Of a stretch of 64,000 bases of DNA, positions 10,797 to 22,400 are shown piece after piece. Source of the DNA: Eremomyces bilateralis CBS 781.70 (taxonomy: Eukaryota > Ascomycota > Dothideomycetes > Eremomycetales > Eremomycetaceae); the NCBI RefSeq assembly GCF_010015585.1, contig NW_022985080.1:467788-531787 (forward strand). The letters run 5' to 3'. Below the pieces are notes generated by a model, which saw nothing but the letters and a program-made list of their open reading frames with translations, had not been told where the DNA came from and searched no databases. The number at the start of each line of letters is the position of its first letter. The first letter of the stretch is position 1. The position numbers were made by a program, and so were the translations under genes.

Positions 10797-11681
10797 CTAC
10801 CTTTGGGGAGTACCGCAAGTATAGTGAGGGATTATCTGCACTCCTTGGAGTGCCAGTTTGTCGCAGCAAGGGTGAGTATGAGCCTTTGAACAAGCGCAGC
10901 AGTGCATAGAACATTTTCCGCTTCGAGTAACCTTGTAATAAGTCAAGAACAGAGCAACCGCGATTACGGCTGCGAAAATGAAGAAATGCCAGTCAAGGTA
11001 GAGCTCGTGAATAAGGAAAACAATGCTACCAAGGATGGTGGCAAAAAAGGCGCCAAAGAACACCATCCCGACGTAATACCAGTCCGAAATTTCAACACGT
11101 GGTGGAGGCATGTTGTTCTGGACATAGGCCTTTCGAAAGCGAGTCGAGCACTTGAACAAGATCAATAGTGCTAAGTTAACAGCTGGGGCTTTGGGCCTAA
11201 GGTTCCTTGGAGCCAGCTCGTTAGGGGCCGTCGGAGTCGAGTGTAGCGTTCGAATATCGTTCTCCTTGGGAGTGCTTTTCCTTTTATATGCAAAATTGAC
11301 AGCGATGGATGTGGGTTGAGCATCGTCTAACCCGAATAATCCAGGACTCGTATTGTCGGATGAGTGATCGCTCTCTCTTTGGCCAACCTCCTGGATAATT
11401 TCTGCCGCCATCGCATGGGAGTGAAGTGATATTTCAGGAGATATTTGTTCTATCCCCACCGTGCCGCGTTTGACTTGTTTCCGGGTCTGAGGAGATGTAT
11501 CTGGGAATTCAATGCTGCAGTCCGGCGTTGACTCGTCATCGGAACTGGGTTGGAAAATGCTAGGTGGTAACCATAGCGTAGGCATGTTGCCACACTTGTT
11601 GCATACCATCTTCAGTGCAAACGGTTGATTGTCCCGCTTGCGTCGTTTAGTTGCTAGCATTCTCCTGATGTTGAACATCAC
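10797..11681 (-). CDS. Hypothetical protein with two C-terminal membrane helices
   Basis: A single-exon open frame of 294 aa, not recognised as a known family. The N-terminus is basic ('ATKRRKRDNQ') with a lone CxxC (Cys27, Cys30). A hydrophilic Ser/Thr/Pro-rich stretch follows to about residue 180. Two hydrophobic helices come next, about 202-224 ('YYVGMVFFGAFFATILGSIV') and 231-249 ('WHFFIFAAVIAVALFLTYY'). The tail is unusually Cys/His-rich ('CSMHCCACSKAHTHPCC'). A GT directly after 'TYYK' could start an intron, so the last 44 residues may not be real coding sequence. The gene is convergent with urease, with 276 bp between stop codons. It is probably a membrane protein; no function is proposed. 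Confidence 0.6.
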   Translation of the reverse strand: MMFNIRRMLATKRRKRDNQPFALKMVCNKCGNMPTLWLPPSIFQPSSDDESTPDCSIEFPDTSPQTRKQVKRGTVGIEQISPEISLHSHAMAAEIIQEVGQRESDHSSDNTSPGLFGLDDAQPTSIAVNFAYKRKSTPKENDIRTLHSTPTAPNELAPRNLRPKAPAVNLALLILFKCSTRFRKAYVQNNMPPPRVEISDWYYVGMVFFGAFFATILGSIVFLIHELYLDWHFFIFAAVIAVALFLTYYKVTRSGKCSMHCCACSKAHTHPCCDKLALQGVQIIPHYTCGTPQR

Positions 11682-12892
11682 TGGCTTTAAGGGTAGAACT
11701 TGAGATAGTGATCGCTTCGTTTAGATTGTGTTCAAATCTGTATGGCCCTGCCTAGACTTGCGGCTTCAAGGTGGTGATCACCAGTTGTTAAGGAGAAGGA
11801 GCTGTCTAGTGATAAGGGTTCACCATAAGCAGACGGATATAGATTAAGTGTTAGCCTTTGGGTTGGGTTGTGTTCTGTCGATATGTTTGCTAGCTGAACA
11901 AAGGTAGGGTCATATGGCCCCGTGGAGTCTTGAAGGCGGATTATGATCCTTGGCACCAAAATACTGCTCGATATTTGCAGATGATGAGGTAACCTGCTCA
12001 TCCATGGAGCGAGGAGAGATAATGTGCGGCCGTTTGTATCTACCTGCTTCGCCGCCTACTAACAAAACGCCAGGCTCCAATGAATGCCCGATGCTCTAGC
12101 AATGATTGGGGGGGAACTCAGCAGCGAGACTGGGCAGGAACTAGCAAGTAGACAAGGACAGTGCCGTAAAGGCAGAATGAAGGGAAAGTCTTCATATATC
12201 ATATATGTCAAGGTAAAAGAAATAAGATATGCAAGCAAACAAATACAAACTAATATAGGATATTGTATGCGTGAAGCTAAAGTGTTCAGCAAGGGATGAC
12301 GGAGGAAAAGAAGGAACACTAAATTTTGTGTGAATGTCGGATAACTCTCAAGTAGCAAACCAACCTACCACCTTACGCGGCTAGAGTTACAAAAGAGAAG
12401 GAAGCGGTAGATATTATGTCCTCCTGACTCTTTCGTGATGGTGTTCTAAACAACAAGTATTACAAGTCGAAGCTAAGTGCTGCTTGTGGTTTCGGACAAG
12501 TTGAGTGCAACCTCTAATACAATTGCACTTAAGAAAATGTTCTCATACAGAGAGATTCAAGCACCTCTAATACCAGAGATATATATTTTCCCCATTTGTA
12601 TGTATCATCAAAGTAAGGAGTATAGATGCTGATATGGTCGTATGTGTACACTGTTGATGTCGTCGAAGATTGGAGGTTGAAGGACCAAACGCTAACCTAA
12701 ATGGGGAACTGTATGGGAAGTGCTCAGGGTCCGATATCGTTATGTTGTCATAGCAGATGCCACTATTAACTACTCCGTACTCTTATTCTAACGATTGATA
12801 TCGTCTCCATGTCAATAACATCAATCCGCATTTAGCCAATGCAATTGTACAACCCCTCCTCATAACCTTACCATCCCCCATAAACTACCACA
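11682..12892. other. Intergenic region without recognised genes
   Basis: About 1.2 kb between divergent genes. It is moderately AT-rich with many stops in all frames. A CCAAT box (agccaatg, about 12834-12841) lies some 55 bp before the omega-amidase start. No RNA gene or repeat was seen. Confidence 0.6.
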
Positions 12893-13786
12893 ATGTCCAA
12901 ACTCCTCCGCCAACCCGTCACCCTCGCCCTCATCCAACTCGCCTCCACCGCCTCCAAACCTCACAACCTCACCCATGCCCGCTCCCTCGTCCTCCGCGCC
13001 GCCCAACGCGGCGCCCGCATCATCGTCCTCCCCGAATGCTTCAACTCGCCCTACGGCACCAAATACTTCCCCACCTACGCAGAGACCCTCCGCCCCACCC
13101 CGCCGTCCGAGACCGATAGCCCCTCGTACCACGCGCTGAGCAACATGGCGAAGGAGGCGAACTCGTACCTCGTGGGCGGCAGCATCCCGGAATACGACAC
13201 GGAGACGAAGAAGTACTATAACACGAGCTTGACGTTCGGGCCGGCGGGCCAGTTGCTCGCGACGCATCGAAAGGTGCATCTGTTCGACATCGACATCCCG
13301 GGCGGGTTCAAGTTCAAGGAGAGCGAGGTGCTGAGCCCGGGGAATAATGTGACGGTAGTGGACCTGCCGGAGTACGGGAAGCTAGGGATCGCGATCTGCT
13401 ACGACGTGCGGTTTCCGGAGCTGGCGACCATCGCAGCGCGGAAAGGAGCGTTCGCGCTGGTGTATCCCGGGGCGTTTAACATGACGACGGGGCCGATGCA
13501 TTGGGAGCTGCTGGCGCGGGCGCGGGCGACGGATAATCAGGTGTATGTGGGGTTGTGTTCACCGGCGAGGGATGTGGGTGCGGATTACCATGCGTGGGGG
13601 CATACTGTGTTGGTGGATCCGAATGCGGAGGTGATGGAGAGTTTGGGGGCGGAGGAGGGGATTTTGTTTGGAGAGTTGAGGGGGGAGAGGATCGAGGAAG
13701 TGAGGAAGGGAATTCCGTTGTATACGCAACGACGGTTTGATGTGTACCCGGATGTGAGTGAGGGGAAGATAAGGTTTGAAGATTGA
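12893..13786 (+). CDS. Omega-amidase of the Nit2/Nit3 nitrilase branch
   Basis: A single-exon gene of 297 aa, full length for the carbon-nitrogen hydrolase family. The catalytic triad is visible: Glu48 in 'IIVLPECFNSPYG', Lys127 in 'THRKVHLFDIDIPGG' and Cys169 in 'GIAICYDVRFPE'. The 'FNSPYGTKYFPTYAE' and 'HLFDIDIPGGFKFKES' blocks are typical of Nit2/omega-amidase (S. cerevisiae Nit3) rather than of plant-type nitrilases or Nit1. The enzyme removes the amide of alpha-ketoglutaramate or alpha-ketosuccinamate and so clears by-products of glutamine and asparagine transamination. It is usually cytosolic or mitochondrial; no clear targeting peptide is seen. GC is high in the coding part, with strong third-position GC. 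Confidence 0.93.
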   Translation: MSKLLRQPVTLALIQLASTASKPHNLTHARSLVLRAAQRGARIIVLPECFNSPYGTKYFPTYAETLRPTPPSETDSPSYHALSNMAKEANSYLVGGSIPEYDTETKKYYNTSLTFGPAGQLLATHRKVHLFDIDIPGGFKFKESEVLSPGNNVTVVDLPEYGKLGIAICYDVRFPELATIAARKGAFALVYPGAFNMTTGPMHWELLARARATDNQVYVGLCSPARDVGADYHAWGHTVLVDPNAEVMESLGAEEGILFGELRGERIEEVRKGIPLYTQRRFDVYPDVSEGKIRFED

Positions 13787-14041
13787 CGTGGTTCTCGTTG
13801 CTCGTGTACAGTATGAATTACGAAAATGTATAGACGCGAGTCTAGCTATGTATATGTCCCTTGGTGGCATCAATCATCCAGTTGGATAAAGGAAATGAGG
13901 TATCTTTTTAACCATTCCCGAACCCAGTGATGTCGCACCTCGATATCCCGGCCTGTCGTTATGCTGCGAATGAAAGGCGAACAAAGAAAAGGCACCATGT
14001 TTCTTTCAATCATATCCTCCTTGATCCTTTGCCCGAGTCGG

Positions 14042-15504
14042 CTAGGGAATAACAAATCCCGCCCGCTTGACCCCCGGAGCTGGTGAAATCGAGAAGAAAT
14101 CTCTCGCAGCGTTCGCCACGCCCCAAACGTCTAGTTCTGCTTCCCTGATCTCGCCGCCCATGACGAAGGTACCGCTGTTGGTCATCATAATCCCTGATGG
14201 ACGACGTGGTCCACCCCAATCTTCATCGCCCATTTCGCTCCTCGGTGACGAGGCTGGTGATCGCCGAAACCTCGAGGTAAAGTAGTCTAGCTCCTCGGTA
14301 GCTTTAGGTCTCGGTGGCGTATGCGGACGATACTTCCATTTGCTGGTCGGCGGCAGGTCAGGAGCGAAGTCTAAAAAGCTGAGAGCCTGAACCGTGGCGC
14401 CGCGGGTGGTGGAGGGCCGTTGACTGGGTGTGCGTAGGGGTGTGGGAGTGCTTGGTAGCATGGGGTTGGGTTGGAATTCTTCCATTTCCGTTTGCAGTTG
14501 AAGTAGAGGCCGTGATGGCGTGGGTAGTGCTCGCAATCTTGAGGCGCTTTGGTCCCGGCTTGGGGAAGAGTAGAGGGATGAGATGTGGGAGAGTGACGGC
14601 GTGCGATAATGTGTGGGTGCAGGATCGGTCGACCCGGCGCGATTGATGGCGTCTAGGAAGGAGTGGTTGCTTAGGTTTGGATGAGTGGAAACACTGTTGG
14701 ACAGTGTATCAGGGTGGGCGCCTTGGATGGACGGGGAGCCTCGATTGTGCCCATGCTGTGCACGGGAACGTTTCCGCATGGTGTCGGCAGTCGACTTAGA
14801 CTTGTGCAGTCGTCGTCGCTGGTGAGTTCGGCCTTCACGAGGTGGTGTGGTATACGGAGTGGAGAGTTCTGCTATATGAGGCGCAGGCGGGATGCTCGGC
14901 ATTCCGGATGGGTTGACCATTTCGAACGAGACGCCATGCATCTTGACGATGGTCGGAGACTGAGGCGGTGATGTTGGAGCCATGGTCATGAGTGCGAATG
15001 GGGATGTAGCACTCGGTAAATTAAGTGGTTTATGCATCATGGGAAAGTCGAATGGGATTTCTGTGATTGTCCATATAAATTAATTGGTTCCTGCATTTAA
15101 TGGTAAAATCCTGATTGGAATTTACCTGGTTTCCCCGCGTTGTTGAGCATGCTCCTGTTGAGATCGGCATGACGCGGTGGAAATATATCATCGTTAATAT
15201 TCCCCCAAACAGGCCGGATGGTACCCTCACGATCGAGGTTCGAGTTCGAGCTATCGAAAGCACGAGCCACACCCTCGGCTCTTTTGAAATCGGGCACCGC
15301 TGGTCTTCGTCTTAATCGTTTCATCTCGGGCCGCGGAGGGGATGGAGGCGTTCGCTGCTTGAGACGGTAGTCGTGCACCGAAAGAGCGGATGCTGGTGAA
15401 AAGGGTCGGCCGGCATTCAACGACGTATGTGCCGACGTTGGTCTTCGTGGTGGTTCGAAGGGCGTCGTCGGTCGAGAGGAACCGAATTGGGAACTGGACA
15501 TCAT
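14042..15504 (-). CDS. Hypothetical Ser/Pro-rich protein
   Basis: Two exons (15126-15504 and 14042-15060) separated by a 65-bp intron (GTAAAT...CACAG, phase 1) give 465 aa. It is largely disordered, rich in Ser, Pro, Thr and Arg, with many S/T-P sites ('RPTTPFEPPRRPTSAH', 'PSTPTPLRTPSQRPSTT'). The least simple part is the C-terminus, from about residue 360: 'LSFLDFAPDLPPTSKWKYRP', 'EELDYFTSRFRRSP' and the final 'EAELDVWGVANAARDFFSI'. Such a block may be a short conserved interaction region. I do not recognise a family. The many S/T-P sites suggest a kinase target, but that is only inference. It is convergent with the omega-amidase (255 bp between stops). Confidence 0.7.
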
Positions 15505-16901
15505 ACTCGCCCGAGAATTCCGGACCGATTCATCGGAGAAAAGGCCAAATGCATAAGCCTTGACTCCGATTATGTCTCCTTCTCTTTTGATCGCTATAAA
15601 GAGGAGATTGTGGCCATGAGGAGACTATGAACTCATGAGACTCGTCCAGCTATCAACGATTGTGATGCCACTCACAGTAGGAGATTCATTTGGAGAATAT
15701 TTCGACGTCGGACGAGAAGAAGACATGAGAAGGAGAGGTAGTAACGACAGACAAAAGGGCGGAGGTCAGGGTGTTCGACTCGGTGACACCCTTCCAGACT
15801 CGATCTTTGACGACAGAACACAGAGACAAACAGCGAACTAACACGAGAAGAAGAGACTCAGGATCATTTTGACAATGAACCCCGAATGAAAACCAGAGCA
15901 ACAACGCGTGCATTACCTCGAACCATGTCGCAACACAGAGAAATCGGCCATGCATGTCGTAGACCACCGGGGCATTCGGATCTACCATGCCCTGTATAAG
16001 AGTCCAGTCAAATGCACCGCCCACCTCCCTCCCTCCAAATGAGCCAGAAAATAGGAGGTAAGCGTCATCTCTCCTTTCTGAAAGCAACCCTTCCGGCAGA
16101 AAAGACGGGGCCCGCCCACGCTGCTTCCGCGACGTGCAAGCCGAAAAGTGAAGATGAACAAAATGTGTGGTCAGGTCTCATCCCAGGTTCCTTGCAGGGT
16201 GGTGACCACTTGCGACTGGCGTGCCACGGATCCGTCCAATCAACGGCGCCGGCGGCCAGCGTTACATGGTGGCATGGTCTTGACCGTACGTCGAGCTCCC
16301 ACACGGCCTGATAGGAGGCGAGGGGACGAGCAAATGGGAGGGGAGAAACGCGATGGACGGAAACTAATGCGCGTCACCCGTCCACATGGTGCAAACACTG
16401 CTGCGTGGATGTCCGTATCATCTCAGATTCTAGATTCAAGATGTTTGGGGTGCACAGGATTAGTGAGGTAGATGATGAACAAGTAATAACTCGAACCGAT
16501 GCTGGAGCCGATGGCGTCCCGAAAAGAATGATCTGAGTAGCGAAGTTGGGATTTAGGCCACCAGGCTGTGGTTGCGGATCTAAATTCCTAGCTGGAAATA
16601 GACGAATATGTGCTCGTCCGATCGATCGTCGATCTATGCTTGTTCCACGAGAATGATGACATGATGGGGTAAAACAGCTAATAGGTAACTAAACAACGGT
16701 GACCTAAATAGTTTGAAACAGTTTCCACACCTAAACAATGCATCACCACATGATGATCTCCGCAAGTCCGTAGAAGATATCCAATAATCCAACGCGAAGC
16801 CTGTCCGATGGTAGTGTAGTTGACGACCACCACCCAACCCTAAGCCCCTACCAATGCGTATACCGAATACGCCGATGCCGTTCATGATCCACCCCATTCC
16901 A
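15505..16901. other. Intergenic region without recognised genes
   Basis: 1.4 kb between two genes that both lie on the minus strand. Short open frames here have no recognisable protein content. It likely holds the 5' leader of the Ser/Pro-rich gene and the 3' end of swd1. Confidence 0.55.
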
Positions 16902-18491
16902 TCATCCCTTTCGTGACCTTTTCCTATCCGTACGTCCGTTCCCATTTACCGCCCGCTCATCGCCACTCGCGACGCCTGTGGACCCCGCGCGCGTCTCACT
17001 CTCGTTCATCCATTCTTTCCCCGTCCCAGGACTCTTCTTCCGGAACTGGCCGGTCCCGATGGCAACAATCTCATCCTCGCTGTCCGCGTTATCCACGTCG
17101 AGGAACACGGGCATCTTGAACTCCTCTTCCCCCGAGACGAGCGCGATCCGCGCCACGTGCCCGGTGAACCGTGTCCCAGCGTCTTCAACCGTCAGGACGT
17201 CCACGTCCTCGTCTTCGCCGTCCAGTCGCCGCTTGTGGATTTCTTCGATCGGCTGGATGTCGAACTCGTCTTCCTTTTCCACGTAGTCGACGTTTTCTTC
17301 GACCTCCACGAAGTCCGGAGCAAGCGCGGACCAGCGCTGCGGGGCGAGGATTGACCATAGGTAGACGCTGCCGGAGTCGAGGCCGACGGCAGCGACAAAT
17401 GGGCGGTAGGGATGCCATTCGACTACGGTTAATTCCTCCTTCGGTCCTTCGAGGATCTTCACTAAGGAACCGAGGGACCGTTCCCAGACGTAGATATCAT
17501 GGTTCATCCATGTGGATGCGGTCACGTACTCACCCGTCGAGCTGAAGGTGACATGATTCCACGACAGCCGGTTCACCAGATCTTGGAATTTATGCTCGAC
17601 CTCCAGATGTAGAGAGTCCCAGTCCAGTGATGGGGATCCGAGGTCGGGTAATTGAAATGTGCGGATGATCCGATCGCTCGAGTTCACCACCATATCTCGC
17701 CCAGACGCGGTGAGCCGTACCAAGATGATAACGGCCTGAGTGACTCGGTTGGAGTACAATGTCTGATACGTTTCCGGATCGATGATGTTCAGCCAGCCTT
17801 TGTTCGTCCCCGAAATGACGTGCGATCCATCTGGTGTGAAGAGTGCGACCGTCGCCGTGTTCTTCGCATCCTGCGCCGCTTGCTTCTCCGTGAGATTATC
17901 CTTCATGGCCTGCGACCGTTTCGGCATCGAGGAGAGCGACACCTTGACAGGGGCGCCGCCTTCGAGACTGACGATCATGGGCTGATCTTCGAAGAGCGCG
18001 GCGACGAAGCGTAGGTGATTCTTGGGGTGAAGTTCGGCCATGAAGACCGGCGCTTCGAACCGGATGGTGCGCACTTTGGTGCCATCTTGGAGATCCCAGA
18101 GGATGCATTTCCAGTCTTGCGAAGCGCTGAGGAGGAATCGATCGTTGGATGACCAGCTGAGGCTTTGGACTTGTTTTGTATGTCCTCGTAGTTTGCAGGC
18201 GACGCCGTTGGTTTCGATGTCGAAGATGACGATTGTCCCCGATAACTTTATGTGGTGTCAGTGTCTTGTGTTCGATACAGTACAGTGAGAGGGGATTGGC
18301 TCACTCTTCCTGAAGCCAGAAGGTCGCCATTGTGATTGAAACGTATGCATGTGGCATGGCCATTCCCTGTAGGCCGGGGGATATCAGCATATGCGCAAGG
18401 ACAATGTGTAGATTTACCCACGTAATGTCTCCGTGAGCGCCTCAGGACAGTCCTGGGCGAGGACGAAGGGGTCCACGAGGGCGAGATTCAT
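16902..18491 (-). CDS. swd1: COMPASS subunit Swd1 (RbBP5 homologue), WD40 protein
   Basis: Three exons (18422-18491, 18305-18366, 16902-18245) give 491 aa. The protein is a WD40 propeller of the Swd1/RbBP5 family, a core subunit of the Set1/COMPASS histone H3K4 methyltransferase in the nucleus. Diagnostic parts are the N-terminus 'MNLALVDPF...CPEALTETLR', 'GHATCIRFNHNGDLLASG', 'GTIVIFDIETNGVACKLRGH', 'VQSLSWSSNDRFLLSASQDW' and the RbBP5-type hinge 'SALAPDFVEVEENVDYVE'. An acidic and then Ser/Gly-rich tail ends 'RTDRKRSRKG'. The first intron uses donor GTGGGT, chosen because it restores the family sequence. The start at 18491 matches family N-termini. It diverges from rpb1 over 909 bp. Confidence 0.93.
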
Positions 18492-19400
18492 GGCGATCTG
18501 AAGACCAGGTTGTGTCTCTAAGTCTAGACTTAAGAGCGAGTCTGGTTGGACTCCATTTTGGGAAAGGCTGCTCCACTGCACCAGAAGCGAGTTCGCATAC
18601 CTGCAGTGAATATGCAACTCATTCCAAGTGACAGGTCAAAACTCAAAGTGAATTCACCTGGAGATTCCCTAGTTATTGGCTTGTCGCGTGGTTTAGGTGT
18701 GGCTGGTGCGAGCGCGTCAGGTGTGGCTGACTACTGTGATTCTGATTGGACGGAGCGGCGACTGAACCTAGAATTGAGGCTCCGGTTGAAGCTAAACCTG
18801 ATTGGGCAGGGCTGAAGGCCACAAGGCCACAAGGCGATAAGAAAGTCTCACTGCCAAGCCACTCACTCATTCTCTCTCTCACTTTCACTCATGATTCCCC
18901 TTGCCTCACTTAGCCTTTGTCATTCTTCATCCTCCACCTCCGACCACCATCTCCCTCCAACAACGCGTTCCTCATCGCACTGAACGCGCTCAATCACTCG
19001 TCTATCATTTCTGATCGACGAGAGGGTCTTTTCGAACCGGTCACATCGCCTGCGCACACATCCTGGAGACGACACCCATCGCGAACGAGGTCGGTCGCCT
19101 CATCGACGGTCGCCGCCGCGCGACGTGCGCATCCCGCACCTGAGGAGGGAGTGCTTGTGCCATCCAAGCCACTGCAGGGAAGTGACGAGAAGAAGACGAA
19201 CTGGTGTAGATAGTCGAGGAGTTTCAAGAGTCATTCTCACAAAGTCCCCGAAGGTCGACGCGATCTCCGTCACCACAGTTATCGAACACTGTGCCTTTCA
19301 TTTCACTCTGTCCATCGATAACGACATCCGCACATCGCAAGATCCATCGCCGTTCGCTTCGTTTCAGCTAGAGAAATAACCAAGTCAACAATCATTCAAT
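18492..19400. promoter_or_regulatory. Shared divergent promoter region, swd1 / rpb1
   Basis: 909 bp between the divergent starts of swd1 and rpb1. Pyrimidine-rich tracts occur around 18870-18970 (for example cattctctctctcactttcactc), as is common near fungal transcription starts. No other gene is seen. A shared regulatory role is inferred from position only. Confidence 0.5.
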
Positions 19401-22400
19401 ATGGCGAACCTCAACTTTGCGTACTCGAGCGCGCCGCTGCGCACGATCCAAGAGATCCAGTTCGGGATCTTCTCACCGGAGGAGATCAAGAATATGAGCG
19501 TTGTCCATGTCTTGTATCCTGAGACAATGGTACGGACACTTTGGTTGATCTCTCTTCTAATGATTTGTTCGCTGACAGTGATTTCCTTGGTCTAGGATGA
19601 ACAACGGTCACGTCCTCGCGAACAAGGTCTCAATGACCCCAAGATGGGCTCCATCGACCGCGGCGTCTCTTGCGCTACGTGCGGTGAGAACATGCAGGAA
19701 TGCTCTGGTCATTTCGGTCATATTGAGCTTGCAACGCCAGTCTTTCATCCTGGTATGACAAGAAACTGCTTGTTCCAATTTTCAAGTGCTAACCACATTC
19801 CTCTACTCAGGGTTTCTTACCAAGGTCAAGAAGCTCCTCGAAATCGTCTGCCACAACTGTGGGAAGATCAAGCTAGATGAGAGCAATCCAGCGTTCAAGG
19901 ATGCTCTCCGTTGGAGGAACCCCAAGAAACGATTCGATGCCATCCACAAAGTTTGCAAGCCGAAAGACATGTGCGAGGTGGATCCGGTCGACATGGACGA
20001 GGGAGATGCTGGTCCTGGAAAGAAGCGAGCTGAGAAGAAGGTTGGCCACGGCGGTTGCGGCAATCGAATGCCCGACGTTCGGCGACAAGGTATGAATCTG
20101 AAAGGCAAATGGAAGCCGGACAAGAGCGAAGATGATGCCGTTGTTCGAGAGGAAGAGATCTCTCCACAATATGCCTTGAACGTCTTCCGAAACCTTACCG
20201 GAGAGACTGTCGACCTCCTTGGACTCAGCAACGAGTATGCTCGTCCTGAGTGGATGATCATCACTGTTCTGCCCGTCCCTCCTCCTCCTGTCCGTCCGAG
20301 TATCTCCGTGGACGGCACTGGCCAAGGCATGCGTGGCGAGGACGATTTGACCTACAAGCTGAGTGATATTGTTCGTTCCAACTCCAACGTCCGCCGCTGT
20401 ATCTCCGAAGGTGCGGCCGATCACGTCGTCCGCGAATTCTGCGGCCTCCTACAGTTCCATGTTGCGACATTCATGCAGAATCCCATTGCGGATATGCCGC
20501 CTGCGGTTCACAAGTCCGGGCGTCCGCTAAAGACCATCCGTTCTAGGTTAAAGGGGAAAGAGGGCCGTATCCGAGGCAATCTCATGGGGAAACGCGTGGA
20601 CTTCTCTGCTCGTACCGTCATTACTGGTGATCCAAATCTGTCTCTCGACGAAGTTGGCGTTCCCCGAAGTATTGCGCGTACTCTCACTTACCCCGAGACG
20701 GTTACACCATTCAATATTGCGAAGCTGACTCAGTTGGTTCGCAATGGCCCGAACGAGCATCCTGGCGCGAAGTACATCATCCGAGACACTGGCGAGCGTA
20801 TCGATCTGCGACATCACAAGCGTGCAGGCGAGATAAATCTGATGCACGGATGGAAGGTCGAGCGCCATATTATCGATGGTGATTACATCCTCTTCAATCG
20901 TCAGCCCTCTTTGCACAAGGAGTCCATGATGGGCCATCGAGTCCGCGTCATGCCATATTCGACGTTCCGTCTCAACCTGTCAGTCACGTCACCGTACAAC
21001 GCCGATTTCGACGGAGATGAAATGAATTTGCACGTTCCTCAGAGCGAGGAAACTCGCGCGGAGATTATGAACCTATGCATGGTTCCCCTCCAGATCGTCT
21101 CACCGCAAAAGAACGGTCCGCTTATGGGCATTGTCCAGGATTCTCTCTGCGGGATCTACAAAATTACTCGTCGCGATGTGTTCCTGGACAAGGAGCAAGT
21201 CCAGAATCTTCTCCTGCATGTCCCCGGTTGGGATGGCACCATTCCGCACCCTTCGATCATCAAGCCGCAGCCGAGATGGACTGGCAAGCAGCTCATCAGC
21301 CTTACCTTCCCGGATGGCCTGAACCTGTTCACTGGAAGCGGTGAAGGCAGGTGTCCACTCAACGACGAAGGTCTCATGGTTCACGGTGGCGAGCTTATGT
21401 ATGGCATGTTGTCCAAAAAAGCTGCCGGGTCCACGCCTGCTGGTATCATCCACGTTATCTACAACGAGCACGGTCCTGAAGTGGCGGTCAACTTTTTCAA
21501 TGGCGTGCAGCGAATTGTCAACTACTGGCTTCTGCACAACGGCTTCAGCATCGGGATTGGTGACACTGTACCGGGTGCCAAGCTTGCGCAGGACATTCAA
21601 GACGTCATCAACGAACAGAAGGTCGAGGTCGAGGAGATTACTCGGGCTGCTACCGCCAATGAACTGGAGACGCTCCCCGGTATGAATATTCGCAAGTCCT
21701 TCGAGAGCAAGGTGTTCAAGGAATTGAACGGCGCTCGTGATAGAGCGGGTGGCATAACTGAGAAGGCTTTGAAGGACCTCAACAACGCGCGAACCATGGC
21801 CATGTCTGGTTCCAAGGGTTCTGCTATCAACATTTCTCAGATGACGGCTCTTGTCGGTCAGCAGTCCGTGGAAGGATCGCGTATTCCTTTCGGCTTCAAG
21901 TATCGCACCCTGCCGCATTTCACCAAGGATGACTACTCACCGTCGTCTCGTGGGTTCGTCGAGAACTCCTATCTACGTGGGCTTACGCCTTCTGAGTTCT
22001 TTTTCCACGCCATGGCTGGTCGTGAAGGTCTTATCGACACCGCAGTGAAAACTGCAGAGACTGGATACATCCAGCGTCGTCTTGTCAAGGCTCTCGAGGA
22101 TGTTTCGGTCCGGTATGATGGAACTGTGCGCAACTCTCTGGGCGACATCGTTCAGTTCATCTACGGAGAGGATGGCCTTGACGGTGCACATATCGAACGC
22201 CAGGCCGTTGACTTCATTGTCTGCTCTGATCAGGCTTTCGAGAAGAAATTCCGCGTCGATGTCATGGATCCCAAGTTGTCTCTTGGCACGGACGTTCTTG
22301 AGCAGGCCAACGAGATCCGCGGTGATATCGAAGTTCAGCGATGGTTCGATGCGGAGTATGAAGCCCTCCTTGCCGATCGAGCGTTCCTTCGTGAGGGCAA

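Noticed and set aside
19596-19752. A frameshift in rpb1 exon 2
   Set aside because: With the exon starting at 19596, the frame joins cleanly ('[16 protein letters not shown]') on both sides.
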